NCBI RefSeq assembly: GCF_014201195.1
Contig: NZ_JACHDS010000001.1
Coordinates: 1,178,001-1,242,000, forward strand
Length of the DNA stretch: 64,000 nt
Origin: Nocardiopsis mwathae
GTDB taxonomy: Bacteria; Actinomycetota; Actinomycetes; Streptosporangiales; Streptosporangiaceae
Direction of reading: 5' to 3'
Part shown: positions 55,636 through 63,391 of the stretch, in pieces
How the letters are laid out: each line of letters opens with the position of its first letter
Numbering within the stretch: the first letter of the stretch is position 1
The notes under the pieces: generated by a model
The model's database searches: none
Seen by the model: only the letters and a program-made list of their open reading frames with translations
Told to the model about the DNA's origin: nothing
Program-made: the position numbers and the translations under genes

Positions 55636-56424
55636 CTAGGATCGCGTGAGGTCGCGCAGGGCCGCCAGTTCCGCAGGCCGGGGCTCGGGTGTGACGGTGA
55701 GGTCGGGGGCGGTGGCGAGGTCCCAGCCGGTGGCGGCGCGCACGTCGTCGAGCGTGACGCCGGGGTGGACACTGGCCAGGGTGAGCTCGCGGCTGTCCGG
55801 GGCGGGTTCGAGGACGCCCAGGTCGGTGATGACGCGGGTGGGTCCGGCGCCGCGCAGGCCGAGGCGGTCCCGGTCGCCGGGGCCGCGGCCGTGACCGACG
55901 GAGGTGACGAAGTCGACGGATTCGACGAAGGTGCGCCTGCTCTGCCGCACGATCACCACGACTTCACGGCAGGACGCCGCGATCTCAGGGGCGCCTCCGG
56001 CGCCCGGCAGCCGGACCTTGGGGTCGTCGTAGGCGCCGATGACGGTGGTGTTGATGTTGCCGTGGCGGTCGATCTGCGCGGCGCCGAGGAAGCCGACGTC
56101 GATGCGTCCGGGCTGCAACCAGTAGTTGAAGATCTCCGGGACGGACACGACGCTGTCGGCGGTCTCGGCGAGGATGCCGTCGCCGATGGACAGCGGGAGC
56201 GTGTCCGGTTCGGCGCCGAGCGTGCCGGACTCGTAGATCATCCACAGGCCGGGCGCGTGCGTGCGCCGGGCGAGGTTGGCGGCGGTGCTCGGCAGGCCGA
56301 TGCCGACGAAGCAGGCCATGGCGGACGTCAGGGCGCGTGCCGCGGTCACCGTCATGATCTCGTCGGCGGTGTAGGCGGGGGACGCCGCTGCCGGCGGAGC
56401 GGTCGGCCGCTGGTCGCGGGTCAC
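55636..56424 (-). CDS. pcaJ: 3-oxoadipate CoA-transferase, beta subunit
   Basis: Second subunit of the enzyme that transfers CoA from succinyl-CoA to 3-oxoadipate (EC 2.8.3.6). The 262-residue protein has IGLPSTAANLA, the catalytic-glutamate region LWMIYESGTLGAEP, and FLGAAQIDRHGNINTTVIGAY. The GTG start overlaps the pcaI stop as GTGA, and the N-terminal 20 residues are a Pro/Ala tail. The large open frame upstream is pcaI read in another frame. Confidence 0.93.
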   Translation of the reverse strand: MTRDQRPTAPPAAASPAYTADEIMTVTAARALTSAMACFVGIGLPSTAANLARRTHAPGLWMIYESGTLGAEPDTLPLSIGDGILAETADSVVSVPEIFNYWLQPGRIDVGFLGAAQIDRHGNINTTVIGAYDDPKVRLPGAGGAPEIAASCREVVVIVRQSRRTFVESVDFVTSVGHGRGPGDRDRLGLRGAGPTRVITDLGVLEPAPDSRELTLASVHPGVTLDDVRAATGWDLATAPDLTVTPEPRPAELAALRDLTRS

Positions 56425-57254
56425 GGTCTCACCTGTTCCTCGCTGTCGGCCGCGCCGACGGGCGCGATCTGGGTGTCGAGCCACTGGGCGAAGCGGTCGC
56501 GGTCCCGGCTGACGTCGTCCCATGCCTGGTAGGCGGCGTTGTCGCGGGCGTAGTAGCCGTGGGCGTAGGAGGGGGCGGCCCCGCCGGGGACCTCGGCGAC
56601 GGCGGTGACCACGCGCGCGGGGAGCAGCACCTGTCCGGGGACCGGGGCCAGCTCGTCGACGACCTCCTCCACGGTGACCAGCGAGCGCCGGGCGGCGAGC
56701 ACGGCCTCCTTCTGCACCCCGGTGATGCCCCACAGCTGGACGTTGCCCGCCCGGTCGGCGCGCTGGGCGTGCACCACGGTGACGTCGGGGTTGAGCGCGG
56801 GGACGGCGGTGAGGAGTTCGCCGGTGAAGGGGCACTCGACGGTGGCGATCCCGTCGGTCCGGCCGACCAGGTCGGTGCCGTTGTAGCCGCGCAGCACGGC
56901 GAAGGGCAGGCCGGAGGCTCCGGCCACGTAGCGGTTGGCCATACCGGCGTGGCTGTGCTCCTCGATCTCCAGCGGGACCGGCCACCCGTTCTGCACGGCG
57001 TCGCGGAACCGGTGCAGGGAGCCGACGCCGGGGTTGCCGCCCCAGGAGAACACCAGCTTGCGCGCGCACCCGGCGCCGATCATCCGGTCGTAGACGATGT
57101 CGGGGGTCATCCGCACGAGCGTGAGGTCGCGTCGGCCCTGGCGGATGATCTCGTGGCCGGCCGCGACCGGGATCAGGTGGGTGAAGCCCTCCAGAGCGAC
57201 GGTGTCCCCGTCGTGGACGAGTTCACCGACCGCCTCCTCCAGCGGGAGGATCAT
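56421..57254 (-). CDS. pcaI: 3-oxoadipate CoA-transferase, alpha subunit
   Basis: First subunit of the CoA-transferase and first structural gene of the pca operon. The 277-residue protein has VHDGDTVALEGFTHLIP, the glycine-rich SWGGNPGVGSLHRF, and PLEIEEHSHAGMANRYVAGASG. I use ATG 57254, which has AGGAGG 11 bases upstream. The in-frame ATG at 57296 lies inside the operator at 57290-57306 and would leave a very short leader after the predicted transcription start near 57311. Confidence 0.9.
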   Translation of the reverse strand: MILPLEEAVGELVHDGDTVALEGFTHLIPVAAGHEIIRQGRRDLTLVRMTPDIVYDRMIGAGCARKLVFSWGGNPGVGSLHRFRDAVQNGWPVPLEIEEHSHAGMANRYVAGASGLPFAVLRGYNGTDLVGRTDGIATVECPFTGELLTAVPALNPDVTVVHAQRADRAGNVQLWGITGVQKEAVLAARRSLVTVEEVVDELAPVPGQVLLPARVVTAVAEVPGGAAPSYAHGYYARDNAAYQAWDDVSRDRDRFAQWLDTQIAPVGAADSEEQVRP

Positions 57255-57289
57255 GTGCCGCCCCACCTCCTGTTCGTATCGCGTATGGA

Positions 57290-57306
57290 TGTTCATAGTG
57301 CGAACA
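57290..57306. promoter_or_regulatory. PcaR-type operator before pcaI
   Basis: Palindrome TGTTC-N7-GAACA just downstream of the pcaI promoter. The identical arms occur at 58319-58335 upstream of pcaR, with a different 7-base spacer. Confidence 0.6.
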
Positions 57307-57317
57307 CCGTTGGGCAG

Positions 57318-57346
57318 ACGTTAGCGCCGCGTGCACGCCCGGTCAA
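57318..57346 (-). promoter_or_regulatory. pcaI operon promoter
   Basis: Minus strand TTGACC (complement of 57341-57346) and TAACGT (complement of 57318-57323) are separated by 17 bases. The predicted start near 57311 lies just upstream of the operator, and no terminator was seen between pcaR and pcaI. Confidence 0.65.
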
Positions 57347-57446
57347 CCGAGCGTGCGGGTGCCCGGGCGCGGAAACCGGGGTCGGCGCGGCGACGGCCGG
57401 ATGGGAGGTGAGGGTGAAGGGGGGAGGGCGCGGGGGCGTGCCGGGG

Positions 57447-58250
57447 TCATCCCCGGGAGGCGATCTCCAGGTCCGCCTCGATGCGGGAGGCCGTGGCCAG
57501 CAGCGGCGGCAGCAGGTCGCGCCGCACGTCCTCGGCCGACCGGCGGCTGGCGTGCGCCGAGATGTTGGTGGCCGCGATCACGTTGCCCTGGTGGTCGCGG
57601 ATGGGCACGGCCACCGCGCGCAGCCCTTCCTCCAGCTCCTGGTCGACCACGGCCCAGCCCTGGTTGCGGATCTTCTCCAGCTCGGCGCGCAGCCGCTCGA
57701 CGGAGGCGATCGTGTGCGAGGTGAGCGGGTCCAGCCGCACCCGCTCCAGGTAGGCGTCGAGCTGCGCGGGCGGGCGCCCGGCCAGAAGGACGCGCCCCAT
57801 GGAGGTGGCGTAGGCGGGGAAGCGGGTGCCGACGTTGATCGACACGGTCATGATCCGCGTGGTGGCGGCCCGCGCGATGTAGACCACGTCGTCGCCGTCG
57901 AGGATCGACAGCGAGGACGACTCGTTGACCTCGGAGGCCAGCCGCTCCAGGTGCGGCTGGGCCACCTCGGGGAGGTCGGCCGAGGAGAGGTAGGCGTAGC
58001 CGAGCTCCAGCACCCGCGGGGTCAGCCGGAACATCCGGCCGTCGGTGCGGATGTAGCCGAGGTCGGACAGCGTGAGCAGGAAGCGGCGGGCCGCGGCCCG
58101 CGTCAGTCCGGTGGTCCGGGCGACTTCACTCAGCGTCATCGCCGGGGTCTGCTCGGAGAACGCCCGGATGACGGCCAGGCCCCGATCCAGCGACTGCACG
58201 AAGTGCGCGCCGCGGGCCTTCGGCTCTTCCGGGGTCGCTCCGGTGGTCAT
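57447..58250 (-). CDS. pcaR: IclR-family regulator of protocatechuate catabolism
   Basis: Winged-helix transcription factor, probably responding to protocatechuate or 3-oxoadipate. The 267-residue protein has the N-terminal HTH (FVQSLDRGLAVIRAFSE, LSEVARTTGLTRAAARRFLLTLSDLGYI). The IclR effector domain follows with SSLSILDGDDVVYIARAATTRIM, PAYATSMGRVLLA and the C-terminal VVDQELEEGLRAVAVPIRD. These match the PcaR/PcaU/PobR subgroup. AGGAG lies ten bases before the ATG. It is transcribed in the same direction as pcaI, 193 bases upstream, and an operator-like palindrome lies 69 bases upstream. Confidence 0.93.
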   Translation of the reverse strand: MTTGATPEEPKARGAHFVQSLDRGLAVIRAFSEQTPAMTLSEVARTTGLTRAAARRFLLTLSDLGYIRTDGRMFRLTPRVLELGYAYLSSADLPEVAQPHLERLASEVNESSSLSILDGDDVVYIARAATTRIMTVSINVGTRFPAYATSMGRVLLAGRPPAQLDAYLERVRLDPLTSHTIASVERLRAELEKIRNQGWAVVDQELEEGLRAVAVPIRDHQGNVIAATNISAHASRRSAEDVRRDLLPPLLATASRIEADLEIASRG

Positions 58251-58318
58251 GGTCAGACTGCTCCTGGTTCAGGGGTGATCGGCGTGCGGCAGCGTTTACG
58301 GCACAGGGTGTTCAGCGA

Positions 58319-58335
58319 TGTTCTCATAACGAACA
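58319..58335. promoter_or_regulatory. PcaR-type operator upstream of pcaR
   Basis: TGTTC-N7-GAACA, arms identical to the pcaI site. It is consistent with autoregulation. Confidence 0.55.
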
Positions 58336-58628
58336 GGGTGTCCGCGCGGGTTCGCTGTGCGTGGCACGGTGCGCCACCCGCAGGTCGGACAACGGCCGGC
58401 GGGAGCGGCGAGGCGGCCGTCACAGTGTTGGCCACGTCTCATCGGATCGCGGTCGATTTCGCCTCCCGGGGGCGGTGGCCACCCCCGCGGATGTGCGACG
58501 ATCGGGGAGGTCGCGCCGGTCAGAGCCGTCGTGGCGGGCGGGTCATCCTGCCATCCCATACGCCGGCCCCCGGGGCGCGGCGGATTCGCGGCAGTGCCGG
58601 GTGCGCGTTCTCAACCCCAAGTGTTGGG

Positions 58629-58657
58629 TTGACGACAGAATGGCAGTGCCGTACGTT
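58629..58657 (+). promoter_or_regulatory. Promoter of the NitT/TauT-type ABC importer
   Basis: TTGACG at 58629-58634 and TACGTT at 58652-58657 are separated by 17 bases, giving a leader of about 170 bases before the binding-protein gene. Confidence 0.55.
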
Positions 58658-58834
58658 CGCGACAAGCACGCTAGTTCGCAAGGCGCACATGACCTCCGTC
58701 TCCGGGTCCTCGGACCTCCGGATGCTGCGAACGCTTCGGTCCAGGCCCACCGGGAGCCGGACCGAGGGGCGAAGTCCCGCCGATCGTCTCGATCCCGGCC
58801 CATCCCCACGTTCCCTTATCTCAGGAGACCCCCG

Positions 58835-59785
58835 ATGCGTCGAAAGATCCTCGCGTTGACCGGAGTCGTGGCGCTGCTCACGACCGCGGCCTGCGGAGGC
58901 GGTGATGCCGCGGAGAAGGACGGGCTCACCACACTGAAGATCGGCTCCATGCCGGTCGTCGACACCGCCGCCCTCCACCTCGGGGTGGACCAGGGATACT
59001 TCGAGGACCTCGGGATCGAGCTGGACATCACCAACGTCCAGGGCGGCGCCGAGGCGATCCCGGGCGTCGTCAGCGGCGACTTCGACATCGCCTTCAGCAA
59101 CGTGACGTCCCTGATCGTCGCCAGGGAGAAGGACCTCCCGCTGAAGATCATCAACAACGCCGTGGCCAGCACCGGCAAAGAGGGCAAGGACTTCGGCGGC
59201 GTCGTCGTCCCCGAAGGCAGCTCCATCACCGGCGCCAAGGACCTCGCCGGCAAGAAGGTCGCGGTGAACACGCTGCAGAACATCGGCGACACCACCGTGC
59301 GCAACTCGGTCCGCAAGGCCGGCGGCGACCCCGAGGACATCGAGTTCGTCGAGATGGCGTTCCCCGACATGCCGGCCGCCGTCGAGAAGAAGCAGGTCGA
59401 CGCCGCCTGGGTGGTCGAGCCGTTCCTCACCATGGCGCTCAACGACGGGGCCACCGAGGTCGCCTCCAACTTCGTCGACACCCACGAGTCGCTCTCCGTC
59501 GCCGTCTACTTCACCTCGGAGAAGTTCCTCGCCGAGAACCCCGAGCTGGCCAAGTCCTTCACCACCGCGATGTCGGAGTCGCAGGCCTACGCCCAGAGCC
59601 ACCCCGAAGAGGTGCGCCGCATCCTCACCACCTACACCAAGATGGACGAGAACCTCATCGAGCAGATCCGCCTGCCCAACTACCCCTCCCAGAAGGACAC
59701 CGAGTCCGCCCAGGTGCTCGGTGAGCTGATGAAGGAGGACGGCCTGATCGACTCCGAGCCGAACCTGGACGAGCTCTACCAGTGA
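58835..59785 (+). CDS. ABC transporter substrate-binding protein (NMT1/TauA-like)
   Basis: Lipoprotein-type binding protein of the NitT/TauT family. The 316-residue protein starts MRRKILALTGVVALLTTAACGGG, where the lipidated cysteine follows TAA. The family fold shows IGSMPVVDTAALHLGVDQGY, GVVSGDFDIAFSNVTSL and VDAAWVVEPFLTMAL. AGGAG lies seven bases before the ATG. The lead position in an SBP-permease-permease-ATPase operon, divergent from pcaR, suggests it binds an aromatic acid such as 4-hydroxybenzoate or protocatechuate. The family also binds sulfonates, nitrate and thiamine precursors, so the ligand is inference. Confidence 0.9.
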   Translation: MRRKILALTGVVALLTTAACGGGDAAEKDGLTTLKIGSMPVVDTAALHLGVDQGYFEDLGIELDITNVQGGAEAIPGVVSGDFDIAFSNVTSLIVAREKDLPLKIINNAVASTGKEGKDFGGVVVPEGSSITGAKDLAGKKVAVNTLQNIGDTTVRNSVRKAGGDPEDIEFVEMAFPDMPAAVEKKQVDAAWVVEPFLTMALNDGATEVASNFVDTHESLSVAVYFTSEKFLAENPELAKSFTTAMSESQAYAQSHPEEVRRILTTYTKMDENLIEQIRLPNYPSQKDTESAQVLGELMKEDGLIDSEPNLDELYQ

Positions 59786-60594
59786 CCCGAACCGCGAACA
59801 CCTCACCCGACGCCGCCGTCGGCGCGGGCGCGAACCGGGCCCTGCTGGGCGCGGCCGGTGTCGCCGGACTGCTGGTGCTGTGGGAGGCGCTGCCCCGCAT
59901 CGGGGCGGCCGACCCGCGGTACCTGCCGCCGGCCTCGGAGGTCGCGATCACGCTGGGCGGCCGGCTCGGCGGCGCGACCTTCTGGGCCGCGGTCGGCGAC
60001 ACCGTCGCGGCCTGGGCGCTGGGGCTGGCGATCGCCTTCGCGGCCGCCGTCGTCCTGGGCTTCCTCATCGGGTCCGCACCGCGCGTCCGCGCCTTCACCA
60101 CCTCCACGGTGGAGTTCCTCCGCCCGATCCCGTCCGTGGCGCTGATCCCGCTGGCGATCCTGCTGTACGGCACGGACATCCGCTCGACCCTGCTGCTCGT
60201 GGTCTACGCCGCGTTCTGGCAGATCTACATCCAGGTGCTCTACGGTGTCGCCGACGTCGACCCGGTCGCCGACCAGACCGCCCGCTGCTACGGGCTGGGC
60301 CGCATGGCGCGGATCCGCTATGTCGTGTGGCCCTCCGCGCTGCCCTACCTGATGACCGGGCTGCGGCTCGGCGCCGCCGTCGCGCTGGTCCTCACGGTGA
60401 CCGCGCAGCTGGTCATCGGCAGCCCCGGCCTGGGACAGGAGATCGCCGTGGCGCGCTCCAGCGGGGCCTTGGACGAGGTCTACGCGCTGATCGTCGCCAC
60501 CGGTGCGCTCGGCGTCCTCGTCAACACGGGCATCCGCGCCTTGGAGCGGCGCGCCCTGCGCTGGCACTCGTCCGTCCGGGGGGAGGCCCTGTGA
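59782..60594 (+). CDS. ABC transporter permease (SsuC/TauC type), first
   Basis: Integral membrane subunit of the same importer. The 270-residue protein has six helices and the binding-protein-dependent permease EAA-type loop DPVADQTARCYGLGRMARIR followed by VVWPSALPYLMTGLR. The GTG start overlaps the binding-protein stop (GTGA). The next gene overlaps in the same way, so all are co-translated. The N-terminal 20 residues are hydrophilic. Confidence 0.92.
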   Translation: MTRTANTSPDAAVGAGANRALLGAAGVAGLLVLWEALPRIGAADPRYLPPASEVAITLGGRLGGATFWAAVGDTVAAWALGLAIAFAAAVVLGFLIGSAPRVRAFTTSTVEFLRPIPSVALIPLAILLYGTDIRSTLLLVVYAAFWQIYIQVLYGVADVDPVADQTARCYGLGRMARIRYVVWPSALPYLMTGLRLGAAVALVLTVTAQLVIGSPGLGQEIAVARSSGALDEVYALIVATGALGVLVNTGIRALERRALRWHSSVRGEAL

Positions 60595-61397
60595 CCGCCA
60601 TGAGAACAACGGCCGCACGCCCCCGCGGCGTGCTGACGCGCCTGCTGGAGCTGTTCCTGCTGCCGGTGCTGCTCATCGCCCTGTGGTGGGCGGGCAGCGC
60701 CTCCTCCGGCAACTACTACATGCCTACGCCCGACGTCATCGCCGAGAAGTTCCGCGAGGTCTGGATCTCCGAGCGCTTCTTCGTCGACGTGCTGCCCAGT
60801 GTCGGCCTGCTGCTCAGCGGGTTCGCGCTGGCGGCGGTGGTGGGTGTGGCCCTGGGGGTGGCCCTGGGTCTGTCGCCCCGCGCCCGCGCGGTCGGCGAGC
60901 CGGTGCTGGAGTTCTTCCGCGCCGTCCCGCCGCCCGTGCTGGTCCCGCTGCTGATGCTGCTGGTCGGCGTGAACACGCCGATGAAGCTCGCGGTCATCGT
61001 CTCCGGGTGCGTGTGGCCGATCCTGCTCAACACCATCGAGGGCGTGCGCGCGGTCGACCCGGTGCTGGCGGACACCTGCCGCTGCTACGGCATCCGCGGT
61101 CGGCGCTGGCTGACCACGCTGGTGCTGCGCTCGGCCAGCCCGCAGATCATGGCGGGACTCCGCCAGGGGCTGTCCATCGCGATCATCCTCATGGTCATCA
61201 GCGAGATGTTCGCCAGCTCCAGTGGCCTGGGCTTCAGCATCGTGCAGTTCCAGCGCAGCTTCGCCATCCCCGAGATGTGGAGCGGCATCGTCCTGCTGGG
61301 CCTGATCGGGTTCCTCCTGTCGGTGCTGTTCGGCGTGGCGGAGCGCTACGTCCTGGGCTGGTACCGCGGCGTGCGCGCCGCGAGCCGCGGGGAGTGA
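60591..61397 (+). CDS. ABC transporter permease (SsuC/TauC type), second
   Basis: Second permease, so the channel is probably a heterodimer. The 268-residue protein has the helices typical of the family and the loop DPVLADTCRCYGIRGRRWLTT followed by LVLRSASPQIMAGLRQGLS. The GTG start at 60591 has GGAGG four bases upstream and overlaps the preceding stop (GTGA). The alternative ATG at 60600 lies too far from that site. A 67-base gap follows before the ATPase gene. Confidence 0.92.
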   Translation: MTAMRTTAARPRGVLTRLLELFLLPVLLIALWWAGSASSGNYYMPTPDVIAEKFREVWISERFFVDVLPSVGLLLSGFALAAVVGVALGVALGLSPRARAVGEPVLEFFRAVPPPVLVPLLMLLVGVNTPMKLAVIVSGCVWPILLNTIEGVRAVDPVLADTCRCYGIRGRRWLTTLVLRSASPQIMAGLRQGLSIAIILMVISEMFASSSGLGFSIVQFQRSFAIPEMWSGIVLLGLIGFLLSVLFGVAERYVLGWYRGVRAASRGE

Positions 61398-61464
61398 CGG
61401 CCATGCGCACCCCACCGAATCCCCGCACCCCCAACCCCAACGGCTTTGTCAAGGAGAGGTCGCA

Positions 61465-62280
61465 ATGCTTGAGGTGACCCGGCTGCAGAAGATCTACCGG
61501 GGGGAGGGCCGCGAGGTCGAGGCCGTCCGCGACCTCACCTTCCGGCTCGGCGAGGGCGAGCTGGCCTGCCTCGTCGGCCCCTCGGGCTGCGGCAAGACCA
61601 CCCTGCTCAAGTGCATCTCGGGGCTGATGGCCCCGACCTCGGGCAGCGTCGAGCTGGCCGGGAACCGGGTCACCGGCCCGCCTCGGGACATGGCCGTGGT
61701 CTTCCAGGAGTACGGCCGCAGCCTGTTCCCGTGGATGAGCGTGCGCGACAACGTCGAGCTGCCGCTCAAGGAGAAGAAGCTGTCGGCGTCGCGGCGGCGC
61801 AAGCTGGTCCGCGAGTCGCTGGAGGCGGTGGGACTGGCCGACTTCGCGGCGTCCTACCCCTGGCAGCTGTCCGGGGGCATGCAGCAGCGCGTCGCCATCG
61901 CCCGCGCCATCGCCTATGAGCCGCGGGTGCTGCTCATGGACGAGCCGTTCGCGGCCGTGGACGCCCAGACCCGGGCCGACCTGGAGGACCTGATCCGCGA
62001 GCTGTGGCGGAAGTTCTCCATCACCGTCCTGTTCGTCACCCACGACATCGACGAGGCGGTCTACCTCGGCCAGCGCGTGCTGGTCCTGTCGTCCTCGCCG
62101 ACGGTCGTCCAGGACGACGTGGCGATCGACCTGCCCGACCGGCGCGACCAGCTCACGACACGCGCCCTGCCGCGTTTCGCCGAGCTGCGGGCGCGGGTCT
62201 ACAACCAGATCCAGAACGCCAAGCGCGGGTCGGCCGACGGCCACCGCTCCGCGCCGAGCGCGGCCGCGGCCGACGCCTGA
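61465..62280 (+). CDS. ABC transporter ATP-binding protein (SsuB/TauB type)
   Basis: ATPase of the importer. The 271-residue protein has Walker A VGPSGCGKTT, Q-loop VVFQEYGRSLFPWMSV, signature LSGGMQQRVAIARAIA, Walker B VLLMDEPFAAVD and H-loop VTHDIDEAVYL. The ATG has AAGGAGA nine bases upstream. The C-terminus ends in a short Ala/Ser tail with no regulatory domain. Convergent repeat copy E lies 70 bases beyond. Confidence 0.94.
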   Translation: MLEVTRLQKIYRGEGREVEAVRDLTFRLGEGELACLVGPSGCGKTTLLKCISGLMAPTSGSVELAGNRVTGPPRDMAVVFQEYGRSLFPWMSVRDNVELPLKEKKLSASRRRKLVRESLEAVGLADFAASYPWQLSGGMQQRVAIARAIAYEPRVLLMDEPFAAVDAQTRADLEDLIRELWRKFSITVLFVTHDIDEAVYLGQRVLVLSSSPTVVQDDVAIDLPDRRDQLTTRALPRFAELRARVYNQIQNAKRGSADGHRSAPSAAAADA

Positions 62281-62349
62281 GGCGTCGGCCGCGGCCGTCC
62301 CACCGGTCGGCGCCCCTTTTCACCTGGCACGGGCGCCGACCGGTCCCCT

Positions 62350-62413
62350 CGTTGGTCTCGGCGAAGCGCACCGAATCCCGGCGACTTTTCGGTGCGCTTC
62401 GCCGAGACCAACG
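62350..62413. repeat. Dispersed inverted repeat, copy E
   Basis: Perfect 26-bp arms (62350-62375 and 62388-62413) with a 12-base loop, starting CGTTGGTCTCGGCGAAGCGC, between convergent genes. Confidence 0.8.
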
Positions 62414-62428
62414 GAGGAGGAGGCAGGT

Positions 62429-63391
62429 TCAGCCCTTCTCCGCGCCGGCGGTGAGTCCCGAGACCAGCAGGCGCTGGGCGAGCAGGAAGCCCGCCACCAC
62501 CGGGACGGTGATCGCGATCGACCCGGCCATGAGCACGGGCGCGGGCACGGCGAAGTCGGCGAGCCGCGCGATGCCCAGCGACACCGTCCACCGCTGCCGG
62601 TCGTCGACCAGGAAGAGCAGCGCGAACAGGAACTCGTTCCAGGCGATCATGAACACGTACAGCCCTGTCGCGGCGACCCCGGGCAGCGCCATCGGCAGCA
62701 CCACCCGGGTGATCACCTGCACCCGGTTGCAGCCGTCGACCTCCGCCGCCTCCTCCACACCGGCCGGGACCGCCTGGAAGTAGCCGCGCAGCATGTACAG
62801 CGACACCGGGATCGTCTGGGCCATGTAGATGATGACCAGGCCCACCAGCGAACCCGTCAGGCCGATCCGGCTGAACAGCACGAACAGCGGTACCGCGAGC
62901 ACGATCCCGGGGAACAGGTACACCGCCAGGAAGAATCCGTTGACGGTGTCGCGGCCGAAGAAGCGCAGCCGCACCGCCGCGTAGGCCCCCAGCACGCTGC
63001 ACGCCACCGCCAGCACCGTGGTCCACACCGCCACCGTGACCGACGTCCGCATGAACCGGGCCAGCCCGAACCCGCCCGCCGCCTCGTCGGCCATCGCCCT
63101 GGCATAGGCGCTCAGATCCACCTCGCCGAGAGCGGGCAGTGCCAGCGGGTCGGCGACGACATCACCGAAGGGGCGCACCGACAGGACCGCGCCGTACAGC
63201 AGCGGCCCGGCCGACGCGGCGACGGCCGCGGCGATCACGGCGATCCGCAGCACCCCCAGAATCCCGACCTCAAGCGTGTGCCGGTCCAGCGGCCGACGCC
63301 GCGTCCCGCTCCGGTGCCCGCGGCGCCCCGCGCTCGCGTCGAGTTCCCCGGGCCGCCCGCGGGCCCCGGCCGCCGCGTGCCGGTCGGCCAT
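62429..63391 (-). CDS. Sugar ABC transporter permease (MalG type)
   Basis: CUT1-family permease subunit of a second importer, unrelated in sequence to the 31958 gene except by family. The 320-residue protein has an N-terminal basic tail of about 45 residues, six helices and the EAA loop GVEEAAEVDGCNRVQVITRV. It closes with LLVSGLTAGAEKG. The ATG at 63391 overlaps the upstream permease stop as TGATG, with GTG 63394 possible too. No ATPase gene is visible. Confidence 0.9.
   Translation of the reverse strand: MADRHAAAGARGRPGELDASAGRRGHRSGTRRRPLDRHTLEVGILGVLRIAVIAAAVAASAGPLLYGAVLSVRPFGDVVADPLALPALGEVDLSAYARAMADEAAGGFGLARFMRTSVTVAVWTTVLAVACSVLGAYAAVRLRFFGRDTVNGFFLAVYLFPGIVLAVPLFVLFSRIGLTGSLVGLVIIYMAQTIPVSLYMLRGYFQAVPAGVEEAAEVDGCNRVQVITRVVLPMALPGVAATGLYVFMIAWNEFLFALLFLVDDRQRWTVSLGIARLADFAVPAPVLMAGSIAITVPVVAGFLLAQRLLVSGLTAGAEKG

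Larger units (their letters stand above)
58251..58834. other. Divergent regulatory region pcaR / ABC importer
   Basis: 584 bases without a supported gene. It holds the palindrome at 58319-58335 near pcaR and a -35/-10 pair at 58629-58657 for the importer. A repeated GTTCGC (58655-58660 and 58674-58679) follows the -10. The stretch 58340-58620 shows nothing I can assign. Confidence 0.5.

Noticed and set aside
48809-62280. Aromatic catabolism island as a horizontally acquired mobile segment
   Set aside because: No integrase, insertion sequence, direct repeats or tRNA junction at its borders. Composition looks like the surroundings by eye.
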